A stretch of 64,000 bases of DNA. Origin: Lactobacillus melliventris. GTDB lineage: Bacteria > Bacillota > Bacilli > Lactobacillales > Lactobacillaceae. Under the pieces are notes generated by a model. It did not search any database, had not been told where the DNA came from, and saw only the letters and a program-made list of their open reading frames with translations. Positions 44,080-53,108 of the stretch are shown piece after piece (the first letter of the stretch is position 1; each line of letters begins with the position of its first letter). The DNA lies in contig NZ_JAAEEB010000003.1 of NCBI RefSeq assembly GCF_013346935.1, positions 62,001 through 126,000 of the forward strand. The letters are read 5' to 3'. Both the position numbers and the translations under genes were made by a program.

Positions 44080-44081
44080 TA

Positions 44082-44735
44082 ATGAAAGACGATAAAATTA
44101 TAAATAACAATTTTAAAGATGTGGTATTTAATCGACAATCTGTAAGAAAATTTGATCCAACAGTAAAAATTTCACATGAAGAATTTGAAAAAATGATTGA
44201 CGAGACTGCCACAGCACCATCCGCATGTAATTTGCAGGCCTGGCATTTTGTAATAGTCGACACGCCTGAAGGCAAGGAAAAACTGAAAAGTTATTTTATG
44301 AAATTTAATATGCCTCAAGTAGAAACTTGTTCTGCCATGGTTTTATTATTTGGAGATACTGAGGCTTATAAGTCTTATCGTGACTTATGGACAAAAGCAT
44401 ATCATAATGGTCAGATTGATAAAGCAAAATTAGATGAGGTATTCAGTACATTTCTTCCACTGTATGAACATGCAGACTATCAAACTTTAGTAATGGATTC
44501 GTCAATTGATTCAGCATTAGCAGCAATGCAATTTATGTTAGTAGCAAGAAGCCATGGCTACGAAAGTAACCCTATCGGTGGTTATGACATCAAGAAGGCA
44601 GCTGAAACTTTTGGACTTGATCCTAAACGTTTTGTACCTGTTATGGCAATTGCAGTCGGCAAAAGGCCTAAAGATGAAGAACCCGAAGTGAAATCTGTTA
44701 GATATCCTGTTAAACAGATATTTACATTTGCTTAA
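44082..44735 (+). CDS. Nitroreductase-family oxidoreductase, copy 2
   Basis: A 217-residue FMN-dependent protein, paralogue of the one at 22199-22840 (shared blocks VRKFDPTVKI, TAPSACNLQAWHFV, AAMQFMLVARSHGYESNPIG). GAGGGA at the end of the SDR gene is its ribosome site. Grouping with an SDR behind a TetR regulator suggests a reduction or detoxification module; the substrate is not known. Confidence 0.87.
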   Translation: MKDDKIINNNFKDVVFNRQSVRKFDPTVKISHEEFEKMIDETATAPSACNLQAWHFVIVDTPEGKEKLKSYFMKFNMPQVETCSAMVLLFGDTEAYKSYRDLWTKAYHNGQIDKAKLDEVFSTFLPLYEHADYQTLVMDSSIDSALAAMQFMLVARSHGYESNPIGGYDIKKAAETFGLDPKRFVPVMAIAVGKRPKDEEPEVKSVRYPVKQIFTFA

Positions 44736-44748
44736 ATTAAATACATAT

Positions 44749-44785
44749 AAAAACGCAACCTAACTATTAGCTAGGTTGCGTTTTT
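44749..44785 (+). terminator. Intrinsic terminator
   Basis: AAAACGCAACCTA pairs perfectly with TAGGTTGCGTTTT around ACTATTAGC. Confidence 0.9.
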
Positions 44786-44815
44786 TAATGGGATAGTGCA
44801 TTAAAGAGATACTTA

Positions 44816-45169
44816 TTAATACCAGTGGTGGGCTAGCCAAAAGTTCTTAGCGTTAACCCATGAACCATAACGACCGTAAACATATCTGTCAGCGGTTCTT
44901 TCTTGATTCTTCTTAGAATAATCACCGTTTAGATAAGCAATGTTTAATTGGTATTTGCCATAACAAACGCCATTACGTGCATAATAATTGCCACCTGATT
45001 CACGCATTGCAATCCATTTTTTGGCTGCACGTTCTGCTTTTGACATCTTGGCAGCTTGTACCGTTTGCGTGCACGAATTATTATTAGTAGTTTCCAAAGC
45101 AGTGACGAAACTAAATGATAGCGCCAATGCTGTAATTAACTTAAGTATTAAACTTTTACTTTTCTTCAA
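44816..45169 (-). CDS. Apf-like secreted lysozyme-fold protein
   Basis: About 117 residues. The start is uncertain; TTG at 45169 is chosen, 9 nt after GGGGA. The signal peptide (KKSKSLILKLITALALSFSF) ends near VQA-AK. The C-terminal domain AAKKWIAMRESGGNYYARNGVCYGKYQLN ... WLAHHWY matches the aggregation-promoting-factor/lysozyme-like domain common in lactobacilli, with the catalytic-type Glu in MRESGG. Apf proteins shape cell morphology and wall turnover. This one is short, with no linker repeats. Confidence 0.82.
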   Translation of the reverse strand: MKKSKSLILKLITALALSFSFVTALETTNNNSCTQTVQAAKMSKAERAAKKWIAMRESGGNYYARNGVCYGKYQLNIAYLNGDYSKKNQERTADRYVYGRYGSWVNAKNFWLAHHWY

Positions 45170-45409
45170 TATCTTCAATCCCCACAATTAACTGTATTAA
45201 TTCTATGGTTAATAATACACAGTCAATGTGTCATTGTTGTTACAGAAATAACACGCAACTCTTACAAAATTTTTGAAAAATTTAATAATTCTACTAGTTT
45301 TGAAAAAATTTATCTTAATAAAGCTAATTATTACTTACATGAATGTTTTAATGTCATTTTTATTTTTGTCTGTTAAAATTGGTAGTAATTAGTATTTTAG
45401 GAGGTAAAT

Positions 45410-47941
45410 ATGGCTGCTAAACATTTTTATGAAACTTTTCACCCTGAACACTATGATTTATTCATAGACATTAATCGGGAGCAGAAAAGTATTAAGGGTA
45501 CTTCAACAATTACCGGTGAAGCAATTGAGAATACTATTTTAATTAATCAGAAATATATGAAGATTGCTTCAGTAACAAGTGAGGGCAAAAAAGTACCGTT
45601 CACTGTCAATGACGAAAAAGAAGCAATTGCAATCGAACTGGGCCAAACTGGTAAGGTAAAGGTTGAGATTAAGTATTCTGCACCGCTGACCGATTCTATG
45701 ATGGGGATTTATCCTTCATACTATCAAGTTGATGGTGTGCAAAAACAGATTATCGGTACTCAATTTGAAACAACAGCTGCGCGTCAGGCTTTCCCATGTG
45801 TTGATGAGCCGGAAGCCAAAGCAACTTTTTCTTTAGCACTTAAGTATGATGAGCATGAGGGAGAAACTACAATTGCCAACATGCCAGAAGTTAAAGTTGA
45901 AGATGGCGTGCACTATTTCGCTCAAACCGTTAGAATGTCCAGCTACTTGATTGCCTTTGCCTTTGGTGAATTACAATCAAAGATTACTGAAACCAAAGAC
46001 GGCGTTAAAGTGGGAGTTTTTGCGACTAAAGCACATCAAGCTAAGGAATTAGACTTTGCTTTGGATATCGCAAAACGGGCAATTGAATTTTACGAAGAAT
46101 TTTACCAAACCAAGTACCCGCTACCACATTCTTGGCAATTAGCGCTGCCTGACTTTTCTGCCGGAGCAATGGAAAACTGGGGACTAGTCACATACCGTGA
46201 AGTCGCAATTTTGCTTGATCCTGATAATGCAACTCCGTACCAAAAAGCTTATGTGGCAACTGTTATCACTCATGAATTAGCGCACCAATGGTTTGGCGAT
46301 TTAGTTACTATGAAGTGGTGGGACGATTTGTGGCTCAATGAAAGTTTTGCCAACATGATGGAATATGTTTCAGTTGATGCTTTAGAGCCAAACTGGCATG
46401 TTTGGGATAATCTTTACCAAATTTCGGAAGTACCAGCAGCTTTAAAACGAGATGCCACTGATGGTGTCCAATCCGTTCACGTTGATGTGGAACATCCAGC
46501 TGATATTGATTCAATTTTTGATAGTGCAATTGTTTACGCTAAAGGTTCAAGGATGCTGGTTATGGTACGGGCACTCTTAGGTGACGATGCCCTGCGCAAG
46601 GGCCTTAAGTATTACTTTGAACAGCACCATTATGGCAACGCCACCGGTGATGATTTATGGAACGCCCTTTCAACTGCTACTGATTTAGATATTGGCAAGA
46701 TCATGCATACTTGGCTTGATCAACCGGGTTACCCAGTAGTTTCCGCCAAAGTAAACTCAGCTGGTCACTTGATTTTGAGCCAAAAGCAATTCTTCATTGG
46801 TGAAGGCAAAGATGTTGGACGTAAGTGGGCTATTCCATTGAATGCAAACTTTAAGGCACCACAAATTATGTCTGAAAGAGAACTGGATCTAGGAGATTAT
46901 CAAGAGTTGCGCAGTGCTGCCGGTCACGCTTTACGTGTAAATGTAGGCAATAGTTCGCACTTCATTGTTAATTATGATGAAACCTTAATGAATGATATTA
47001 TGGCTGAATTTACTAAGTTGAAGCCGGTTGATCAATTACAATTACTGCAAGACTTGGGACTTTTAGCAGAAAGTAAACAAATTTCATACGCTGAGATTGT
47101 CCCGTTACTGCCAAAATTTGCGCATTCTAAGTCATATATTGTCATTAGTGCGTTATCTTCCAGTGTTCGTTCATTGCGTAAATTTGTTACTCCGAATTCA
47201 CCTGCAGAAAAAGATTTTAAGGCATTCGTTAATAAATTGACCCAAAAGCAAGTCGAACGGTTGGGCTGGCAGGCACAAGCTTCCGATACAGACGATGACA
47301 AGAGAATTCGTCCATTAGAAATAGCTTTGTCATTGTATGCCGACAACTCTGCTGTGATAAAAGATGGTCACCAAATTTTTACTGAACACAAGCAAAACTT
47401 AAACGAAATTGATGCTTCAGTTCGACCATATGTTTTAATGAATGAAGTTAAGAATTATAATGAGTCAGGCTTAGTTGACCGTTTGCTTAAAGAATATCAA
47501 GCTGCCATCGATCCTAACTATAAGGACGATCTTACTGATGGTATTACTAGCACTAAAGATCCCGCTGAAATCAAGGAACTTATTGAGAATTTTGAAAATG
47601 CTGCAGTCGTTAAGCCTCAAGATTTGCGTTCTTGGTTTGCGAATGTCTTGGCCAATCCAAAAGGCGAACAATTTGCTTGGGATTGGCTACGGGACCAATG
47701 GTCATGGCTGGAAAAAACAGTCGGTGGTGATATGGAATTTACCACTTATATTACTGTGGCTTCAAACATTTTCCATACTGAAAAGAGATTGGAAGAATTC
47801 AAAGAATTCTTTGAGCCAAAGGTTGATCAGCCGGGTCTTGGTCGTGAGATCAGAATGGATACTAAGAACATTGAGTCCAAGGTTGACTTGATTAATGCTG
47901 AAAAGGATGCTGTCAATCAAGCTGTTAAGGCAGCTTTATAA
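45410..47941 (+). CDS. pepN: Aminopeptidase N
   Basis: An 843-residue M1-family zinc aminopeptidase, the size of Lactobacillus PepN. It has the substrate-binding GAMENWGLVTYRE (near 252), the zinc motif HELAHQW with the distal Glu in LNESFANMMEYVS (near 288-315), and a C-terminal ERAP1-like helical domain. It removes N-terminal residues from peptides in the cytoplasm and is central to casein-peptide use. TAGGAGGTAA precedes the ATG. It is a single-gene unit. Confidence 0.97.
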   Translation: MAAKHFYETFHPEHYDLFIDINREQKSIKGTSTITGEAIENTILINQKYMKIASVTSEGKKVPFTVNDEKEAIAIELGQTGKVKVEIKYSAPLTDSMMGIYPSYYQVDGVQKQIIGTQFETTAARQAFPCVDEPEAKATFSLALKYDEHEGETTIANMPEVKVEDGVHYFAQTVRMSSYLIAFAFGELQSKITETKDGVKVGVFATKAHQAKELDFALDIAKRAIEFYEEFYQTKYPLPHSWQLALPDFSAGAMENWGLVTYREVAILLDPDNATPYQKAYVATVITHELAHQWFGDLVTMKWWDDLWLNESFANMMEYVSVDALEPNWHVWDNLYQISEVPAALKRDATDGVQSVHVDVEHPADIDSIFDSAIVYAKGSRMLVMVRALLGDDALRKGLKYYFEQHHYGNATGDDLWNALSTATDLDIGKIMHTWLDQPGYPVVSAKVNSAGHLILSQKQFFIGEGKDVGRKWAIPLNANFKAPQIMSERELDLGDYQELRSAAGHALRVNVGNSSHFIVNYDETLMNDIMAEFTKLKPVDQLQLLQDLGLLAESKQISYAEIVPLLPKFAHSKSYIVISALSSSVRSLRKFVTPNSPAEKDFKAFVNKLTQKQVERLGWQAQASDTDDDKRIRPLEIALSLYADNSAVIKDGHQIFTEHKQNLNEIDASVRPYVLMNEVKNYNESGLVDRLLKEYQAAIDPNYKDDLTDGITSTKDPAEIKELIENFENAAVVKPQDLRSWFANVLANPKGEQFAWDWLRDQWSWLEKTVGGDMEFTTYITVASNIFHTEKRLEEFKEFFEPKVDQPGLGREIRMDTKNIESKVDLINAEKDAVNQAVKAAL

Positions 47942-47988
47942 CTAAAATTGTTTAATTTTTAATATCATATTAATAAGTGTTAAAAAAG

Positions 47989-48033
47989 AAGCTGGTAAAT
48001 GAATGTTTAAAAACATAATTTACCAGCTTTTTT
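47989..48033 (+). terminator. Intrinsic terminator of pepN
   Basis: AAGCTGGTAAAT pairs perfectly with ATTTACCAGCTT around a 17-nt loop, followed by a T-run. Confidence 0.88.
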
Positions 48034-48059
48034 ATGCTTGTATTAATATGTAAATTTCA

Positions 48060-48156
48060 TAAAAGTAAGACTTTACAATATGGCGCTCTCAATTTAGAGT
48101 AAGTGAAGTGCTCCAGAATAGTTGGATAGGTAATCTAATTATTGGAGCATTTTTTT
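48060..48156 (+). other. Orphan terminator hairpin in a 270-base gap, possible small RNA
   Basis: The stretch between the pepN terminator and the RpiR gene has no open frame of note. It holds a long hairpin: TGCTCCA (48109-48115) pairs with TGGAGCA (48143-48149), and the inside AATAGTTGGAT can pair with ATCTAATTATT, followed by seven T. TACAAT at 48074-48079 could be a -10, giving a transcript of about 70 nt. No gene ends here, so the terminator has no obvious client. Beyond it, 48157-48312 is plain AT-rich sequence. Confidence 0.4.
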
Positions 48157-48312
48157 ACGACTAATTGTTTATACCAACTATATTCTTTACCAGTCGAATT
48201 ATTATTGATCTTTGTGAAAAATTAGCTTGATTCTAAGAAGGCTAAGTTAAAGTTATTGATACTAAAAGAAAAAATAAATGTCATGCATAAATGTATTAAT
48301 TTTTGTAATTAA

Positions 48313-49026
48313 TTATAAATACTGACTAACAATATTTTCAATTAAATTAATAGTATTGCCATAAAAATAGTTTAGGCTTGTGTTCTCAGAATCGGGTACA
48401 CCACTGCCACTTTCTACGACGAAGGCTAAGTCACCTATATTGGCATAAGTGCTGTGTGGTGTAGCAGTAATGGTAATAATGTCGCCGCCATCCTTCTTAC
48501 AACCTGCAATTTTGATCAAACCATTTTTATTTTCTCCAGATTGTGAGAACGTAATCAAAGTATGAGGCGATTGATCAGATACAATTGAGATTTCAACGCC
48601 ATCCAGGTCTACACCATAAATTTTTTTAAGTAATAGTTTGCGGTAAGTGTAATTAACTAAAATCTTGCAAAAGCCCTCACCAAATAAATAAGTTCTTTTT
48701 TCCAGCTTAATTTTATTGAAAAAATCAGCAACTAATTCAGCGCTTAAATTACAGTGAACAAATGGCAGGTTGGCAAAGGTCTTTAGCGGATGAGTTTTGT
48801 AACGAGAGGAAAGGAAAAAGATAAATTCTTTAAAGTTAGCAAAACCAGCGCGCTTGACCAATCTGCTGATTGAAGCAGTTGACAGATAATTTTTCTTCGC
48901 TATGTAGCGAATATCTAAGCTATCGTTGGCGATAATGGAGTCAACGATCGACTCAATCACTTTAATATCTTGATGACGCAAATGATTATTAGGGAATAAC
49001 CGGTCAATTTGAAAGATTTTTGTCAT
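48313..49026 (-). CDS. RpiR/MurR-family transcriptional regulator
   Basis: A 237-residue regulator with an N-terminal RpiR helix-turn-helix (IANDSLDIRYIAKKNYLSTASISRLVKRAGFANFKEF) and a C-terminal SIS phosphosugar-binding domain (YLFGEGFCKILVNYTYRKLL, ITFSQSGENKNGLI). Such regulators sense sugar phosphates. It is divergent from the ChbG-PTS-GH4 operon and probably controls it. The shared 140-base region contains the palindrome GAAAATATTTTC close to its own start. Confidence 0.88.
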   Translation of the reverse strand: MTKIFQIDRLFPNNHLRHQDIKVIESIVDSIIANDSLDIRYIAKKNYLSTASISRLVKRAGFANFKEFIFFLSSRYKTHPLKTFANLPFVHCNLSAELVADFFNKIKLEKRTYLFGEGFCKILVNYTYRKLLLKKIYGVDLDGVEISIVSDQSPHTLITFSQSGENKNGLIKIAGCKKDGGDIITITATPHSTYANIGDLAFVVESGSGVPDSENTSLNYFYGNTINLIENIVSQYL

Positions 49027-49041
49027 TTATCACACTACCTT

Positions 49042-49066
49042 GAAAATATTTTCCCATTTTGAAAAT
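49042..49066. promoter_or_regulatory. Candidate RpiR operator
   Basis: The 12-bp palindrome GAAAATATTTTC (49042-49053) is followed by a second TTGAAAAT half-site at 49059-49066; the first half-site TTGAAAAT is at 49040-49047. Located between the divergent regulator and sugar operon. Confidence 0.5.
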
Positions 49067-49089
49067 CACATCATAATTCATGTGTTTTA

Positions 49090-49144
49090 TTGTTATTGCG
49101 CTTTTATTATACTATATTAACTTTGTTGAAAGAAAGCGTTTTAA
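49090..49144 (+). promoter_or_regulatory. Promoter and cre-like site of the sugar operon
   Basis: TTGTTA (49090-49095), a 17-nt spacer and TATATT (49113-49118) form a good promoter. A cre-like AAGAAAGCGTTTTAA (49130-49144, two mismatches to consensus) lies just downstream of the predicted start, a position suited to CcpA roadblock repression. Confidence 0.65.
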
Positions 49145-49166
49145 ATGATTTGAAAGGTGTGTGTGA

Positions 49167-49952
49167 ATGAAGCAAGTTGTTATTAATGCCGATGATTTTG
49201 GTTATTCACTGGCCGTAAATCGAGGAGTTATTAAAGCGTATAAAGATGGGATGGTTTCTTCCACAACGCTTATGGCAAATATGCCGGGTTGTTTAGAGGC
49301 AATCAAATTAGCAAGTGAAAACAAGGACTTAGGAGTTGGCTGTCACCTTAACATTACGACTGGTAAACCAATGACGGATGCCAAAACGCTGGTTGATGCT
49401 AATGGCGAATTCTACCATTTAGCTGGTTATAAAAAACACCGCAGTGAAATGGATCCGGAGGAAATTTACCGTGAGTGGTGCGCGCAAGTCGATTTCTTGT
49501 TAAGTAAAGGAGTGAAGCTGACTCATTTAGATAGTCACCACCATGTTCATTCTTTTCCTGAGAACTTAGCTCTTATTCAGCGTATTTCTGATAAGTATCA
49601 GTTACCGGTTAGAAATTGCTACGGTATCGAAGATCAAGTTAAGTTGTCTTATCAAAGAGGAATTGCTGGTTTTGATGATCTGATGAATTACCCGCATATT
49701 CGCAGTTTGGATAAATCTTATCATGCAGACCAAGAACAATGTTTAACAGAAATACAAGCTGTTCTTGATCGTCTGCAAGAAAATCAAATTACTGAGTTTA
49801 TGGTTCATCCCGCATTTGTGGATGAAACACTTTACTTTGGTTCTTCATTTAATATACCTCGAATTAAAGAAGTGACAATTCTCTGTGATTCTACTTTTAA
49901 AAAGAAGTTGCAGGAAAATCAGGTAGAAGTAATTCCTTATCCCAAATCTTAA
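49167..49952 (+). CDS. chbG: ChbG/YdjC-family carbohydrate deacetylase
   Basis: A 261-residue YdjC/ChbG protein. Metal and catalytic motifs are INADDFGYS (Asp pair), CHLNIT (His), LTHLDSHHHVHSFPE and FMVHPAF. In E. coli, ChbG removes an acetyl group from phosphorylated chitobiose so that the operon's glycosidase can act. First gene of a three-gene operon with a PTS EIICB and a GH4 enzyme, so it should deacetylate the imported 6-phospho-disaccharide. AAAGGTG precedes the ATG. Confidence 0.88.
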   Translation: MKQVVINADDFGYSLAVNRGVIKAYKDGMVSSTTLMANMPGCLEAIKLASENKDLGVGCHLNITTGKPMTDAKTLVDANGEFYHLAGYKKHRSEMDPEEIYREWCAQVDFLLSKGVKLTHLDSHHHVHSFPENLALIQRISDKYQLPVRNCYGIEDQVKLSYQRGIAGFDDLMNYPHIRSLDKSYHADQEQCLTEIQAVLDRLQENQITEFMVHPAFVDETLYFGSSFNIPRIKEVTILCDSTFKKKLQENQVEVIPYPKS

Positions 49953-49981
49953 GTAAAAAAAAGTGTAAAGGAGGCAAAATT

Positions 49982-51610
49982 ATGAAGGGTAAATTTATGA
50001 AGTCCGCGAATGTTTTTTCACGGGCAATAATTCAACCCGTTATGTTTATGGCCGTAACTGGTATTATCTTATCAGTCTGTGCCATTTTGAAGCTAGACTT
50101 AATGCCGACCATTTTGAAAGATACTGGTAATTTTATTTACAATATCCTATCAAGCGGTATGATCGGGCAATTAAGTTGTATTTTCTGTGTAGGTATAGCT
50201 ACAGCTTTGGCTAAGCCTAAATATAAAACTGATGCCGCAATTTTAGGTATCGTTACTTATTTAATCTTTTTGTTCGCCAACAATTCATGGTTGCAATTAA
50301 CCCACCGTTTGGCTAAGCCAAATTCTCAGGGACTCTTTGGTACTGGGCAAAACATGGTTTTCGGTATCCAAGTCACTGATATGGGAGTTTTCCTTGGAAT
50401 TATTTTAGGAATCCTAGTGGGCTGGATGGTAAATAAATGGGGGAATATTAAGCTCCATAAATATTTATCACCATATGCAGGAACAAAATCCGTTTACATT
50501 ATTTTAGTATTTGTAACTATTCTGTTTGCAATTGCTATTACTTATGTTTGGCCTGCAGTTAACTGGGTTATTGAAAATATTGTTAAGGTAATGTCAACTA
50601 CGGGCTCCATTGGGTTCTTCTTCTATGGCTTTTTAAACCGTATGCTTTTACCTGTTGGACTGCACCACTTCTTATGGATGCCTTTGTTCTACACTCCTTT
50701 AGGTGGTACTGCCAGAATTGCCGGCAAGCTATACACTGGTGCGTTTAATATTTGGTTAGCTGAGTTAGGCAACCCTAGTCATATTACTGCAATGCACCAA
50801 TCTATTGGTTATCTGTCTAATTTTGGTTCAATTTCGTTACCTATCGGTATTGCTTTTGCTTTCTGGAAGATGTCAGAACCAAAGAATAGGCAAAAAGTTG
50901 CGGCTATTTTAATTCCAACTGTTACTACTGCCTTTTTAGCAGGTGTTACTGAGCCTTTGGAATTTATGTTCCTGTTCTTATCACCATTACTATGGCTAGC
51001 TCACTCAGTTGTTTACGGAATTAGTCTATTTTTGACAAATATAGTTGGTATCGATATTCAGTTTGATACCGGTATTAATATGATTATTAACAGTTTTGCC
51101 TTTCCGGCAAGGCTAGGACACCAGTATCTCATCCCAATAATGTTTGTCGTCACCGGTTTACTTGAATATTTTGTCTTCGTCTTTATGATCAAACGCTTCA
51201 ACATTCCAACTATTGGACGTGCTAACGCTGACGAGACACTCCTTAATGGTGCAGAAAGTGAAGATGAATCTGTCGAGCAGGCAGAAGAAAAACTTGCTCA
51301 AACTGACAGTGCTACAGAATCTGCAGACACTGCAAAATTTGATAATCAAACTAAAAATATTGTAGCTGGTCTAGGTGGTCCAGAAAACATCGATGAAATG
51401 ATTAATTGTTATACTCGACTTCGCGTTGACGTTAAAGATACAAACAAATTAGATATGGATCTGTTAAAACACAAGACAGGTACTAAAGGCGTAATGCAAG
51501 ATGGTAATAATATCCAAATAGTATTTGGAGTTGATGTAGAAAGTATTCATGATAAAGTTGATGAATATCTTGATTATCTGAAAAAACACCCATCAGAAAG
51601 TGGAAAGTAA
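49982..51610 (+). CDS. PTS transporter subunit EIICB (glucose/alpha-glucoside type)
   Basis: A 542-residue PTS permease of the glucose superfamily. EIIC (about 1-410) has ten or so hydrophobic segments with LLPVGLHHFLWMPLFYTP and AFLAGVTEPLEFMFLFLSPLLW. An acidic linker (about 415-445, rich in Glu and Asp) leads to EIIB (about 455-530) with the phosphorylated Cys (near 476) in NCYTRLRVD. No EIIA domain is fused, so EIIA must come from elsewhere. It phosphorylates its sugar at O6 during import. AAAGGAGG precedes the ATG. Homology to GlvC/MalX-type enzymes fits the alpha-glucosidase next to it. Confidence 0.88.
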   Translation: MKGKFMKSANVFSRAIIQPVMFMAVTGIILSVCAILKLDLMPTILKDTGNFIYNILSSGMIGQLSCIFCVGIATALAKPKYKTDAAILGIVTYLIFLFANNSWLQLTHRLAKPNSQGLFGTGQNMVFGIQVTDMGVFLGIILGILVGWMVNKWGNIKLHKYLSPYAGTKSVYIILVFVTILFAIAITYVWPAVNWVIENIVKVMSTTGSIGFFFYGFLNRMLLPVGLHHFLWMPLFYTPLGGTARIAGKLYTGAFNIWLAELGNPSHITAMHQSIGYLSNFGSISLPIGIAFAFWKMSEPKNRQKVAAILIPTVTTAFLAGVTEPLEFMFLFLSPLLWLAHSVVYGISLFLTNIVGIDIQFDTGINMIINSFAFPARLGHQYLIPIMFVVTGLLEYFVFVFMIKRFNIPTIGRANADETLLNGAESEDESVEQAEEKLAQTDSATESADTAKFDNQTKNIVAGLGGPENIDEMINCYTRLRVDVKDTNKLDMDLLKHKTGTKGVMQDGNNIQIVFGVDVESIHDKVDEYLDYLKKHPSESGK

Positions 51611-51628
51611 TTTAGGAGGATTATTGAA

Positions 51629-52954
51629 ATGGCAAATAAATTTGTAATCATTGGTGGCGGATCAACCCAATCACCAAGTATCTTGGAGGTTTTACGTCAA
51701 CGTTCTGCTGACTTAGATATGAACCAGCTAGTTCTTTATGATATTGATGAAGAAAGAGTGTCTCTTTTAGGGCAGTACACCAAAATGTATTATAAAGAAA
51801 CAGGTTCACCGGTTCATGTTTCTTACACGACTAACTTGGAAGAAGCTCTACAAGATGCAAACTTTTTATTCATGCAAATTCGTCCAGGTCTGAACAAACA
51901 ACGGGCTATTGATGAAAAAATTTGTATTCGCAATGGCGTTATTGGTCAGGAAACTTGTGGACTTGGCGGCTTTTCCTTTGCAATGAGGGTAATACCAGAT
52001 ATTATCGCTATTATTAAGAAGGTTAAGCAAATTTGTCCTGATGCATGGATTTTAAATTACACTAATCCAGAAGCAATTTTGTCAGAGGCAATTTACCGAG
52101 AATTTCCTGAAGCAAAGGTAATTTGTATCTGTGACATGCCAATTTCAATTGAAGGTGCAATTGCACAATACTTCCATAAAGATTTAAAAGATATTACCTT
52201 CAAATACTTTGGCATGAACCACTTCGGCTGGTGGACATCAATGATTGATGAGAACGGTCAGGACTTATTGCCACAACTGCGTGAGGACGTCCAGTCTGGC
52301 AAGATTGATACCCTTGCTCAATGGAATGACGAAACTCTTGATGACCAGTATTGGATTGATACATACAAGCGCATGATTACCATTTTCAAGCGTTTTCCTG
52401 AATATTTCCCTAACTGCTACTTGCAGTACTATTTGATGCCTGATGTAATGATGGCTGAATCTGATGTTAACTTCACACGTGGTGACTGGGTAATGCAGGG
52501 ACGTGAAAAGAGAATCTTCACAGAATGTCGGCGCGTTTTAAAAGCCGGCACAGCTAAAGGCTCTTCACTTAATTCTGGCGTTCACGGCAACTACATCGTT
52601 GATATTGCTAACGCAATTATCCATAATACCCGCGAACGTTTCACCGTTAACCAAAAGAACAATGGTGCCATATCTAATTTTGATCCAGATGCCGTAGTGG
52701 AAGTTCCAGCATATATTGGCAGCATGGGTGCAGAAACCATTAGCATTGGTAAGATCCCAACTTTTCATAAAGGTCTAATGGAACTGCAAAAAGCTTACGA
52801 AAAACGGACAGTTGACGCAGCGTTATCTGGCTCATATCAAGTTGCCTTAGAAGCAGTTGTCCTTAATAAGACCATACCAGATTACCATGTAGGTAAAAAG
52901 GTTTTGGATGAGTTATATAAGGCTAATAAACAATATTGGCCGGAATTGCACTAA
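51629..52954 (+). CDS. 6-phospho-alpha-glucosidase (GH4)
   Basis: A 441-residue glycoside hydrolase of family 4, which uses NAD and a divalent metal in an oxidation-elimination mechanism. The N-terminus FVIIGGGSTQSP is the NAD site, NYTNPEAI binds the 6-phospho-sugar, CDMP is at 168-171 and the metal-binding His198 lies in GMNHFGWW. CDMP is the signature of 6-phospho-alpha-glucosidases (GlvA, MalH, SimA), whereas beta enzymes carry CN(V/I)P. It should split an alpha-linked 6-phospho-disaccharide delivered by the PTS. TAGGAGG precedes the ATG. Confidence 0.9.
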   Translation: MANKFVIIGGGSTQSPSILEVLRQRSADLDMNQLVLYDIDEERVSLLGQYTKMYYKETGSPVHVSYTTNLEEALQDANFLFMQIRPGLNKQRAIDEKICIRNGVIGQETCGLGGFSFAMRVIPDIIAIIKKVKQICPDAWILNYTNPEAILSEAIYREFPEAKVICICDMPISIEGAIAQYFHKDLKDITFKYFGMNHFGWWTSMIDENGQDLLPQLREDVQSGKIDTLAQWNDETLDDQYWIDTYKRMITIFKRFPEYFPNCYLQYYLMPDVMMAESDVNFTRGDWVMQGREKRIFTECRRVLKAGTAKGSSLNSGVHGNYIVDIANAIIHNTRERFTVNQKNNGAISNFDPDAVVEVPAYIGSMGAETISIGKIPTFHKGLMELQKAYEKRTVDAALSGSYQVALEAVVLNKTIPDYHVGKKVLDELYKANKQYWPELH

Positions 52955-52981
52955 TGTCGTTGCACTAAAAATATCATTACT

Positions 52982-53078
52982 AAAAAGATTAGCCTTAACT
53001 GCAGTTATTGCTAGTCTTTTTTGTGAGCAATAAATTTTATAGAAAAAAGACTAACTTTGAAGTAAAAGTTAGTCTTTT
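52982..53078. terminator. Two successive terminator hairpins
   Basis: AAAAAGATTAGC pairs with GCTAGTCTTTTT (52982-53022) and ends the sugar operon. AAAGACTAACTTT pairs with AAAGTTAGTCTTT (53045-53078) and can serve the transpeptidase gene arriving on the minus strand as well. Confidence 0.85.
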
Positions 53079-53108
53079 AGCATACTATTTAACTTATTTG
53101 ATTAAAAT

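Noticed and set aside
47475-47891. Plus-strand frame of 138 codons inside pepN
   Set aside because: It lies out of frame in the conserved C-terminal domain of PepN.
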